Of a DNA stretch of 64,000 nucleotides, positions 35,098 through 46,500 are shown piece by piece. The stretch is taken from positions 29,923,561 through 29,987,560 of the forward strand of contig NC_088775.1 in NCBI RefSeq assembly GCF_954871325.1. The letters are read 5' to 3'. The translations under genes were made by a program, and so were the position numbers. The notes under the pieces are model-generated. The model did not search any database and was not told where the DNA came from. It saw only the letters and a program-made list of their open reading frames with translations. Each line of letters begins with the position of its first letter. Position 1 is the first letter of the stretch. This DNA is from Gordionus sp. m RMFG-2023. Taxonomy: Eukaryota; Nematomorpha; Gordioida; Chordodea; Parachordodidae.

Positions 35098-35180
35098 ACC
35101 CGGCCGAAGGCCGGGCAAAAGCGGGCCGAAGGCCCGCTAAATGGGAGTATGGGGGCTTCGTTCTCATATAAATGAGGCCG
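35098..35180. repeat. Twin GC-rich hairpins in right end of hAT copy 3
   Basis: CCCGGCC-GAA-GGCCGGG is followed after CAAAA by GCGGGCC-GAA-GGCCCGC, two perfect 7-bp stems with three-base loops, then GGGGGCTTCG. The same order, slightly decayed, is found at 8745-8815. Confidence 0.85.
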
Positions 35181-35234
35181 CTATAAAAAATGCCCAAGAG
35201 GCCGTAGCGTCGCCAGTCCTCCCCTATTTCCTAC

Positions 35235-36600
35235 CATATTCTTTAGCTTTCTTAGTTAATCTTGGTCTTTTAGATTATCATGAGCATATTCAAGAAAGGT
35301 GTAATAACTAAAAGCATGATTTTTTGTAATTAAATTATCAGATATCTCTAGATTTCCTCCATCATTCTCGGAGCTTTTATAACCTTCTATAAAAAATAAA
35401 ATAAATTAAAATTTTTGGTAATTATACCTTCCAATTCTCTTCTTATTTGATTACAAATGTCCTAATCATCCAATATACCATGACAGCTAGCATCATCATC
35501 GTGTAAAGCATATTCTGCAAATATGGGATCAAATTCATCTTCTTCGTTGTCAGTTAGTGCCATATCATCCTCCGATTCCAAATCAAATGCCATAGACTTA
35601 TCAAAAAATTAGCTTCAATAAAGCACTTTATGATTGTTGTGCGTGTCACCTCACCCATTCAAATTTTATAAGGTAGAGGCTAAGTGTAATTCTTTTATAA
35701 AAAGAGGTGGTGTCTGGTAAAAAAATTAATTTTATATTATTAGATGTTAATTTTATTTTGTGACAAGATGCATTGTCACAAAACAATAAAATTTTCTTCA
35801 TTAATGCGGAATCCCATTCTTTTGGGTTATCTTCTAAAGTTGAAGTTGTTATCCAACTGTTTTTATGTTTTTATTAGAGCATATATCACTGCTAATTTTT
35901 TATTTTTAAAGCACTTAAGTTTTTGAAACTTCCTTGTATGTAACATATAACTTTTTATCAGATCCATCTCCATTTATGATAAATAGAACAGAGATCTTTT
36001 CCTTGTCTGGTGAGTTCCATTAAATTCCACTGAGCTCTTTTGTGATGCTTGGCAGTATAGCCTTGTCTCATCACAATTGTAAATATTACTTCTTTGATAA
36101 TCTTTAATCAGAGATGGGAGTGTATTTTTGCTCCATTCATTTGCATTAATAATATCTACACTCCATTTTTCATTGCAAACATTATGAAAATTTATATTTT
36201 GTCATTTCCTAAATCTCTGCTACCAGCTGCTAGTAGAAATGCCTATAATTTATTATTATACATATTATAAAAAATTTAAATTTATCTTCATTCAATATTT
36301 GGCTAAAAAACATAGCTTTCTAGCATCACTAGCCCATTTAGACTGCAATTTATACTTCGCATTTGGAGAAACCAAACTAATAAAGCTGCTTTTGTCTTTG
36401 GGTAACAACTCATTCTAACTCTTTTAGTTGCAGGGGGTTTGTTCCTTAGAAATTGTGAGCATATGTTTGCTTTATTACCGTCAAATCTGTAAATTGTGGA
36501 AACATGACATTTATAACTTGACCCAGTAGTGCTTAATCTTTCAATGATTTCCCCCTTTTGCTTGAGAGTTAACGTCTGAAATGATTGTTATTCTAAAAAT
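35235..36600 (-). pseudogene. pogo/Tigger-type transposase relic with CENP-B-like HTH
   Basis: On the minus strand: an N-terminal helix-turn-helix with LTLKQKGEIIERLS and STIYRF (about 36580-36480), like the CENP-B N-terminal domain; a second HTH part with AALLVWFLQMRSIN (about 36390); then the DDE_1 core with IYNCDETRLYCQA (first Asp, about 36095), KKILLFCDNASCHKIKL (second Asp, about 35795-35745) and NIKLIFLPDTTSLYKRI (about 35730). An acidic tail FDLESEDDMALTDNEEDEFD (about 35590) follows, as in Tigger and jerky-type proteins. Stops and frame changes occur throughout. The tail is duplicated at 31241-31440. Confidence 0.75.
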
Positions 36601-37720
36601 AATTTTAACATAATTATAATGTATAATAAAATTATCATTTTTGTATTAAAAAAAATTTAAAGATTTTTATTTTTTCACATATCCAATGGCACCTGATTTC
36701 CGAATTCCGATTCGCAATTATAATTGTAATTTAACATTATGCCAAAGTAATTTTTATCAAAATCGAGGGGTTTTGTATATTTTAAAATATATATAAATAT
36801 AAAAAAATTTACACATAAAACTTAAAATAAAATTTTAAAACCTATACAAAAAAAGTTGATATTAAGATTAAAAAAATTCTATGAATTACTGCGTGGAAAC
36901 TTGGATTGATAAAAATTTGATATGCATATTTCTAAGCCAATATTCTAGCGCTGATATAGGTATTCTTTAGGGTAGTACTGAAAGTATTTTCCTATAGTTT
37001 TAAAAAGGCTGGGGCATTATCTCTATAATTGCCAAGTGTTGTGGTACCACGGGAAAGGAATTGATATTGCTTAAAAACTAGCACTTAGCCAGCGACCCCC
37101 CCCCCATCCACTCCCAAGCAAAATTTTTTTAAAAAATATAAATTTTTTATCAAGTAATGTTAATTGACTAAGTCTAGCCGACACATCGAAAATCGGAGCT
37201 AAGTTTTGGATCGAAAACTAACTCGAGTTGTAAACTCAAGTTAAGGACGAGTTCATAATTACCATAAATAAAAAATATTTTTTAAAAAAATTAAAAATGC
37301 GCGAAGACTTGCCTAGCTAATTTTTTGGTAAAAACTCACGTTTTTTTTGTTTGGTAAAAACCTTGATCGAAGAACTAAACTAAAATGTAGTGTTGTTACA
37401 TGGCTGAGCCAAGCCAGCATAGCCCCAAGCTCAGCCGATTTTTGAGTCGAAAAATCGACTCAGACTCAAGCCGGCTCATTGATACATATGAATCGGCACA
37501 GGACTTGGCTCAAGACCGAAATTTATTTATTTATGATTAAGACGTTTTAAAATTATAATTATGTAGAAATAGTGTGCCATTGCCATTTTAAGTGAAAAAA
37601 TTGATTCAAAATCAAGCTAGCTCGATGAGCAACATGAGTGGGCTAGCTAAATTTGTTCCAGAACTATTAGGTCGTTCACCTGTTTATTTATAACCACAAG
37701 GAAATATATTAAAAAAACTT
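36601..37720. other. Non-coding stretch with short palindromes
   Basis: AT-rich. A poly-C run lies at about 37097-37105. From about 37160 to 37680 there are repeated words such as ACTCGAGTT, GAGCCAAGCC and GAGTCGAAAAATCGACTC (a perfect 8-bp palindromic stem near 37456). It is probably the inside of an unrecognised MITE; no ends could be fixed. Confidence 0.35.
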
Positions 37721-37723
37721 TAC

Positions 37724-38080
37724 TATACCCCGGGCCCGAGCCCTATTTTTTAAAAAATAATTTTGGTTCGGGCCTAATAATTTTTAAAAAATTCTAGACC
37801 ACATCGTAAATTTTTAATCGCTATATCATTACATTTTGTCAACTAAATTGATATATTTAATTCTTATAAGAAACAAACGCTAATATTCTTTATCTATAGA
37901 ATATTTTTTTTATTATAAAAAAAATAAATGTTTCTATATTTAAATAAATTCGAGCCAGGCTGACAAATAATTTTTATTTTGGGCCGGGCTTCTCGGGACA
38001 AATAAAAGGGCTGGACAAATTTTTTATATAAATTTAGGGCCGTGTAAAAGTTGAAAAATTAGGCCTGATGCAGATCACTA
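37724..38080. mobile_element. MITE of the GGGCCGGGC family, copy 1
   Basis: Shares its right end ATGCAGATCACTA and internal words (TTCGGGCC, TTTCTATATTTAAATAAATT, GGGCCGGGC) with 42352-42733 and, inverted, with 49954-50382. Non-coding. hAT-type by the look of the TAGTGATCTGCA terminus. No target duplication recognised. Confidence 0.55.
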
Positions 38081-41000
38081 ATTTGTAACTCTTATTTGGA
38101 ATTTGAATAATATTTTACTTTTTGCAAAGTCTGGTTCATTTTTTATATTTTATAATTATTTTAATATTGAATTTGTTTTTTATCGCCTATTGCAATTTTT
38201 TTTAATTATTACTTTATATTAATTATTTCCTATGTATATGTGTGCTTATGCCATGCTATAAAAGAAAAAATAAACAGACAAAGTTAGAAGGTGTTTGTAA
38301 ATAAATTAAAGGCCGAACGATTGGAAGCACTAACGATGAATCATATGTCATTTTTTATTGCTTCGTAAGTGCTCGTTAGTGCTTCAATCCGTATAGTAGC
38401 CGAATTTAAGGAAAAAATGTTATAGGCAAAAATAAAAATTTGTGCCAACTTCACGCTTAAAAGTATATTGGAAGCACTAACGATGAAACTTATATCATTC
38501 TTTAGTGCTTCGTTAGTAGAGGTTAGTGCTTCAATCCATTTTGTAGCCGAATTTATGAATAAAAAGTTATTCACGAAAAAAACAAAAATAAACAAATTAG
38601 GCGACGTGCCACAACAAAAACTAGAGTAATACTAAACATCCGGTTTTCGGCATTATTTAGTGCTTAATTAATGTATTTAAATTCCATTATTAATTTAGTT
38701 AACCGCTATATGGAAAAAAAGTTATTAGCTAAATAAAAATTATAACGTCACGATCGATCTAAGCGTGAAGTTGGCCGAACTTTTGTAAGCACTAACGATG
38801 AAATTTATATCATTCTTTAGTGCTTCGTTAGTAGAGGTTAGTGCTTCAATCAGTTTCGTAGCCGAATTTAAGAATAAAAAGTTATTCACGAAAAAAACAA
38901 AAATAAACAAATAAAGGGACGTGCCAAAACAAAAACTAAAGTAGTATTTAACATCCGGTTTTCGCCATTTTTAGTGCTTAACTAATGTATTTAAATTCTA
39001 TTATTAATTTAGTTAACAGCCATATGGAAAAAAAGTTATTAGCTAAATAAAAATTATAACGTCACGATCTAAGCGTGAAGTTGGCCGAACTTTTGTAAGC
39101 ACTAACGATGAAACTTATATCATTCTTTAGTGCTTCGTTAGTAGAGGTAAGTGCTTCAATCAGTTTCGTAGCCGAATTTAAGAATAAAAAGTTATTCACG
39201 AAAAAAACAAAAATAAACAAATAATGGCGACGTGCCAAAACAAAAACTAGAGTAGTACTTAACATCCGGTTTTCGCCATTATTTAGTGCTTAATTAATGT
39301 ATTTAAATTCCATTATTAATTTAGTTAACCGCTATATGGAAAAAAAAGTTATTAGCTAAATAAAAATTATAACGTCACGATCTAAGCGTGAAGTTGGCCG
39401 AACTTTTGTAAGCACTAACGATGAAACTTATATCATTCTTTAGTGCTTCGTTAGTAGAGGTTAGTGCTTCAATCAGTTTCGTAGCCGAATTTAAGAATAA
39501 AAAGTTATTCACGAAAAAAACAAAAATAAACAAATAAAGGGACGTGCTAAAACAAAAACTATAGGAGTACTATACATCCGGTTTTCGCCATTATTTAGTG
39601 ATTAATTAATGTATTTAAATTCCATTATTAATTTAGTTAACAGCCATATGGAAAAAAAGTTATTAGCTAAATAAAAATTATGACGTCACGATTTAAGCGT
39701 GAAGTTGGCCGAACTTTTGTAAGCACTAACGATGAAACTTATATCATTCTTTAGTGCTTCGTTAGTAGAGGTTAGTGCTTTAATCAGTTCCGTAGCCGAA
39801 TTTAAGAATAAAAAGTTATTCACGAAAAAAACATAAATAAACAAATAATGGCGACGTGCCAAAACAAAAACTAGAGTAGTACTTAACATCCGGTTTTCGC
39901 CATTATTTAGTGCTTAATTAATGTATTTAAATTCCATTATTAATTTAGTTAACCGCCATATGGAAAAAAAGTTATTAGCTAAATAAAAATTATGACGTGA
40001 CGATTTAAGCGTTAAGTTGGCCGAACTTTTGGAAGCACTAACGATGAAACTTATATCATTCTTTAGTGCTTCGTTAGTAGAGGTTAGTGCTTTAATCAGT
40101 TTTGTAGCCGAATTTAAGAATAAAAAGTTATTTCCAAAAAAAATAAAAATAAACAAATAATGGCGACGTGCTAAAACAAAAACTATAAGAGTACTATACA
40201 TCCGGTTTTCGCCATTATTTAGTGATTAATTAATGTATTTAAATTCCATTATTAATTTAGTTAACCGCTATATGGAAAAAAAGTTATTAGCCAAATAAAA
40301 ATTATGACGTCACGATTTAAGCGTGAAGTTGGCCGTACTTTTGGGAGCACTAACGATGAAACTTATATCATTCTTTAGTGCTTCGTTAGTAGAGGTTAGT
40401 GCTTTAATCAGTTTTTTAGCCGAATTAAAGAATAAAAAGTTATTCACGAAATAAAAAATAAACAAATAATGGCGACGTGCCAAAACAAAAACTAGAGTAG
40501 TACTTAACATCCGGTTTTCGCCATTATTAAGTGCTTAATTAATGTATTTAAATTCTATTATTAATTTAGTTAACCGCGATATGGAAAAAAAGTTATTAGC
40601 TAAATAAAAATTATGACATCACGATTTAAGCTTGAAGTTGGCCGAACTTTTGTAAGCACTAACGATGAAACTTATATCATTCTTTAGTACTTTGTTAGTA
40701 GAGGTTTCAATCTTCCGTAGCCGAATTTAAAAATAAAAAGTTATTCACGAAAAAAACAAAAATAAATAAATAATGGCGACGTGCCAAAACAAAAACTATA
40801 GGAGTACTAAACATCCGGTTTTCGCCATTATTTAGTGCTTAATTAGTGTATTTAAATTCCGTTATTAATTTTGTTAACCGTCATATGAGAAAATTGTAAA
40901 ATTATAAAGACATATTTAGAGGTCAAATTTCGGCTAGAAAATTATGAAAGCACTAACGATGAAACTTATATCATTTTTTCATGCTTCGTTAGTAGAGGTT

Positions 41001-42351
41001 AGTGCTTTAATCAGTTTTGAAGCCGAATTTAAGAATAAAAAGTTATTAGCAAAAAAAATAAAAATAAACAAATAATGGCGACGTGCCAAAACAAAAACTA
41101 TAGGAGTACTATACATCCGGTTTTCGCCATTATTTAGTGCTTAATTAGTATATTTAAACTCCGTAATTTATTTTGTTAACCGTCATATGAAAAAATTGTA
41201 ACACGCAAAAGAAATATTTAGAGGTCAAATTTCGGCTAGAAAATTATGAAAGCACTAACGGTGAAACTTATATTATTCTTTAGTGCTTCGTTAGTTGAGG
41301 TTAGTGCTTTAATCAGTTTTGTAGCCGAATTTAAGAGTAAAAAGTTATTCACGAAAAAAACAAAAATAAACAAATAATGGCGACGTGCCAAAACAAAAAC
41401 TATAGGAGTACTAAACATCCGGTTTTCGCCATTATTTAGTGCTAAATTAGTGTATTTAAATTCCGTTATTAATTTGGTTAAACGTCTTTATAAAAAATTG
41501 TAATTCGCTAAAGAAATGTTTAGAAGTCAAATTATATCCAGAAAAATATGAAAGCACTAACGATGAAATTTATACACTTCTTTAGGGCTTCTTTAATAGA
41601 GGTTAGTGGTTCAATCACTTTTGTAGCCGAATTTAAGAATAAGATTTTTGCGAAAAAAACAAAAAACACAAATAATGGCGACGTGCCAAAACAAAAACTA
41701 TAGTAGTACTAAACATCCGGTTTTGCCATTATTTAGTGCTCAATTAGTAAATTTGAATTCCATAATTTGGTTAACCGTCTTTATAAAAAATTGTAATACG
41801 TTAAAGAAATGTTTAGGAGGTCAAATTTTGGCCAGAAAATTTTGAAAGCACTAACAATGAATTTATATAATTCTTTAGAGCTTCCTTAGTAGAGGTTAGT
41901 GCTTCAATCAGTTTAATAGCCTAATTTAAAATAAAAAAGTTATTAACAAAATAAACAAAAAATCTATCAGCGACCAACATTTTATTTTCACCATTATTTA
42001 GTATTTATTTTGTAAAATTTAAACCCTAATTAGTTTGATTAAAAACCCCAAGTAATTAAAAAATGCATATTGTAACCAAGTCACAAAATATTATTTCCAC
42101 TACTGTCTAAATGGGTCCATTGAACCCCATTCTTGTGTAATAATTATATAATTTTTATTATTTTATTTTAACAACTACATTTTTTCTCCATTCTGAGGTG
42201 TCATTGAATGATATGGTTAAAAACATTCTCAGAAATATTTTATTCTTAATTCAAATTGTTCTTTTTACATAGTATTATTTTATTCGAAAAAATTACGCAT
42301 ATATTTATTTCTATCATAAATTTTAGTTATATTAAGATCACAATATTATAA

Positions 42352-42733
42352 AGTACCCGTCGAACCGTGCTCAGACCTAATTTTTTTAAAATAAATCGGG
42401 TTCGGGCCTAATATTTTTTAAAAAAGGGCCGGGTAGGGTTGGGCCTAGAAATTTTATTAAATATATCTAAATTTATCAATTATATATTGAATTTTTTATG
42501 TAAAATAAAAATATTTGACTTTATTTATAGAAACTAGACGACATTATAACATATGTCTTTTATTTTGAGTAATTTTAAAAATTATTTTCTATATTTAAAT
42601 AAATTCGGGCATGACCGGGCCGGGTCGGTAAATTTTTTTAAAAATTATCTGGTTCGGGCTGGGCCGGCAAAACTTTTTAAAAAAATTTCGGACAGCGCCG
42701 GGCTTGAAAAATTATGCCCGATGCAGATAACTA
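42352..42733. mobile_element. MITE of the GGGCCGGGC family, copy 2
   Basis: Ends ATGCAGATAACTA at 42733, like the copy ending at 38080. Internal words GGTTCGGGCCTAA, GGGCCGGG and TTTCTATATTTAAATAAATT are shared in the same order. The left end is approximate. Confidence 0.55.
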
Positions 42734-43084
42734 ATACTTATGTAGGAATTCTGAGAGTTCTTGATTCGCTAAATTACTGACATACTAATCCTTCAAATTT
42801 TCTGACACCTTTCACGACGCCTAAGAAAATTTTAGACCAAAACATTAAAAAATTATATTCGATTCATAAATTTGACTTTCGTCTTTATTAAAGTTTTATT
42901 AAAAATTTTTTTTAAAAAATTATATCAAAATCAAAATGTTTTTTACAATAATTATGGAAAGTTATTTAACTATATAAGAATGTTTCACATTATGGAAATG
43001 TGTTACATACTATAAAAATTTACAAGTAATCAAAATTTTTTGAGTAATATAAAAAATTAACCACAGAATTCCCCACAAGTGATT

Positions 43085-43510
43085 AATAAATCAACACTCC
43101 GCTGTAAACCATATAATAAATAAAAGCCTAACAGCTGCACACATTACAAACAATCTGGAACCATCAAATTTATCTCAAGTAGATGGTTTAAGACCTGATG
43201 GTATGACAAGCATACCTTGGGCCCTCGGCAAATCACTCATTGGGACTACACGTGTGTCTCATCATTCCCTTCAAACATAAATTTCAATTTAATAACACAG
43301 GCAGAAATTAAAAAGACAAACAAATATAGAAATTTTAAAAACTTCATATTCACTCCAGTAGTGACTTCTACTAACGGGCATTTTTTGCCTTCAACATTTA
43401 TGTTTTTAAAAAATCTGTGTAATAAAATACGACTTTTCACAAATGAACCATGAGAATTCCTTTTTATTCGACAAAAAATTAAAATAGAAATTTTTAGACA
43501 CAATTATGGT
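43085..43510 (+). mobile_element. Retroelement C-terminal tail fragment, fossil
   Basis: The plus strand encodes GLRPDGMTSIPWALGKSL, then AEIKKTNKYRNFKNFIFTPV and a later block with FLFIRQKIKIEIFRHNYGSF. An R-P-D-G-x-x-x-x-P-W-x-x-G-K segment followed by A-E-x-x-K-x-x-K-Y and a terminal I-x-x-x-N-x-x-x-x-x-G-T-like block often follows the reverse transcriptase in invertebrate retroelement proteins. No reverse transcriptase is visible. Broken, with a few breaks. The exact family is uncertain (LINE-type favoured). Confidence 0.45.
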
Positions 43511-46500
43511 TCCTTTTTGAGGACTCAATTATAGAATTTTATTTTTAATTATATAATTATAAATTATAATTTTTTAATTAGGTTTTATTACATATTTTAT
43601 AATTTTATATATTTTCATAATCGTTAGTGTATTACAATTTTTTATAAAGACGGTTAACCAAATTAATTACGGAATTCAAATTTACTAATTGAGCACTAAA
43701 TAATGGCAAAACCGGATGTTTATTACTAATATAGTTTTTGTTTTGGCACGTCGCCATTATTTGCTTATTTTTGTTTTTTTCGCAAAAATCTTTTTATTCT
43801 TAAATTCGGCTACAAAAGTAATTAGCCCTAAAGAAGGATATAAATTTCATAATTTTCTGGCCATAATTTTACCTCTACTACAATTTTTTATAAAGACGGT
43901 TAACCAAATTAATTACAGAATTCAAATTTGCTAATTAAGCACTAAATAATGGCGAAAACCGGATGTTTAGTACTACTATAGTTTTTGTTTTGGCACGTCG
44001 CCATTATTTGTTTTTTCGCAAATAACTTTTTATTCTTAAATTCGGCTACAAAAGTAATTGAACCACTAACCTCTACTAAGGAAGCCTTAAAGAAGGATAT
44101 AAATTTATCGTTAGTGCTTTCATAATTTTTTGGCCATAATTTGACCTCTAAACATTTCTTTAGCGTATTACAATTTTTTATAAAGACGGTTAACCAAATT
44201 AATTACGGAATTCAAATTTTCTAATTAAGCACTAAATAATGGCGAAAACCGGATGTTTAGTACTACTATAGTTTTTATTTTTGCACGTCGCCATTATTTG
44301 TTTTTTTCGCAAATAACTTTTTATTCTTAAATTCGGCTACAAAAGTAATTGAACCACTAACCTCTACCAAGGAAGCCCTAAAGAAAGATATAAATTACAT
44401 CGTTAGTGTTTTCATAATTTTCTAGCCGAAATTTGACTTCTAAAAATTTCTTTAGCATTTTACAATTTTTCATATGACGGTTAACAAAATTTATAACGGA
44501 ATTTAAATACACTAATTAAGCACTAAATAATAGCGAAAACCGGATGTTTAATATTTCTATGGTTTTTGTTTTGGCACGTCGCCATTATTTGTTTATTTTT
44601 GTTTTTTTCGTGAATAACTTTTTATTCTTAAATTCGGCTACAAAACTGATTAAAGCACTAACCTCTACTAACGAAGCACTAAAGAATGATATAAGTTTTT
44701 TCGTTAGTGCTTTCATAATTTTATAGCCGAAATTTGACCTCTAAAAATTTCTTTAGCGTGTTACAATTTTTTCATATGACGGTTAATAAAATAAATTACG
44801 GAAATTAAATATACTAATTAAGCAATAAATAATGGCGAAAACCGGATGTTTAGTACTCCTATAGTTTTCGTTTAGGCACGTCGCCATTATTTGTTTATTT
44901 TGTTTTTTTCGTGAATAACTTTTTATTCATAAATTCGGCTACGGAACTGATTGAAGCACTAACATCTACGAAGCACTAAAGAATGATATAAGTTTTTTCG
45001 TTAGTGCTTTCATAATTTATAGCCGAAATTTGACCTCTAAAAATTTCTTTAGCGTGTTACAATTTTTTCATATGACGGTTAACAAAATAAATTACGGAAA
45101 TTAAATATACTAATTAAGCAATAAATAATGGCGAAAACCGGATGTTTAGTACTCCTATAGTTTTCGTTTAGGCACGTCGCCATTATTTGTTTATTTTGTT
45201 TTTTTCGTGAATAACTTTTTATTCATAAATTCGGCTACGGAACTGATTGAAGCACTAACATCTACGAAGCACTAAAGAATGATATAAGTTTCATCGTTAG
45301 TGCTTCCAAAAGTTCGACCAACTTCACGCCTAAATCGTGACGTCATAGTTTTTATTTAGCTTATAACTTTTTTTTTATAAGGGTTAAGTAAATTAATAAG
45401 GGAATTTAAATACACTAATTAAGCACTAAATAATGGCGAAATCCGGATGTATAGTACTCCTATAGTTTTTGTTTTGGCACGTCGCCATTATTTGTTTATT
45501 TTTATTTTTTTTGCTAATAACTTTTTATTCATTAATTTGGCTTCAAAACTGATTAAAGCACTAACCTCTACTAACGAAGCACTGAAGCACTAAAAAATGA
45601 TATAAGTTTCATCGTTAGTGCTTTCATAATTTTCTAGCCGAAATTTGACCTCTAAATATTTCTATAGAATTTTACAATATTTTCATATGAAGGTTTAACA
45701 AAATTAATAACGGAATTTAAATACACTAATTAAGCATTAAATAATGGCGAAAACCGAATGTTTAGTACTCCTATAGTTTTTGTTTTGGCACGTCGCCATT
45801 ATTTGTTTATGGCGACGTTTTTTTCGTGAATAACTTTTTATTCTTAAATTCGGCTACGGAACTGATTGAAGCACTAACCTCTACTAACGAAGCACTAAAG
45901 AATGATATAAGTTTCATCGATAGTGCTTCCAAAAGTGCGGCCAACTTCATGCTTAAATCGTGACGTCATAATTTTTATTTAGCTAATAACTTTTTTTCCA
46001 TATGGCGGTTAACTAAATTAATAATGGAATTTAAATACATTAATTAAGCACTAAATAATGGCCAAAACCGGATGTTAAGTACTACTCTATGGCACGTCGC
46101 CAATATTTGTTTATTTTTGTTTTTTCCGTGAATAACTTTTTATTCATAAATTCGGCTACAAAATGGATTGAAGCCGTAACCTCACTAACGAAGCACTAAA
46201 AAATGATATAAGTTTCATCGTTAGTGCTTTCATAATTTTCGAGCTGAAATTTGACCTCTAAATATTTCTTTAGCATTTTACAATTTTTTCATATGACGGT
46301 TAACAAAATTAATAACGGAATTTAAATACACTAATTAAGCACTAAATAATGGCGAAAACCGGATGTTTAGTACTCCTATAGTTTTTGTTTTGGCACGTCG
46401 CCATTATTTGTTTATTTTTGTTTTTTTTTGCTAATAACTTTTCATTCTTAAATTCAGCTTCAAAACTGATTAAAGCACTAACCTCTACTAACGAAGCACT

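Larger units (their letters stand above)
31535..35226 (+). mobile_element. hAT transposon copy 3 with perfect 8-bp target duplication
   Basis: Starts CAGGGGCGGACTGGCC and ends with the complement of TAGGGGAGGACTGGCG. A perfect 8-bp direct repeat TTTCCTAC flanks it (31527-31534 and 35227-35234). It holds a decayed transposase at about 31960-33180 of a different subfamily (R-W-W-A-R motif). A minus-strand Helitron-like copy (33709 to about 34490) has inserted between transposase and right end. The right subterminal part carries two strong GC-rich hairpins (35098-35140), shared with 8743-8866. The element interrupts a pogo/Tigger relic and is younger than it. Confidence 0.88.
42000..43620. other. 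Spacer between the two inverted arrays
   Basis: Contains a MITE (42352-42733) and a retroelement-tail fragment (about 43085-43500). The rest is AT-rich with no recognised gene. Confidence 0.6.

Noticed and set aside
35744-35926. Plus-strand 60-codon frame
   Set aside because: The opposite strand carries the second catalytic Asp region of the pogo/Tigger transposase (CDNASCH, FLPDTTS), so this is a shadow.
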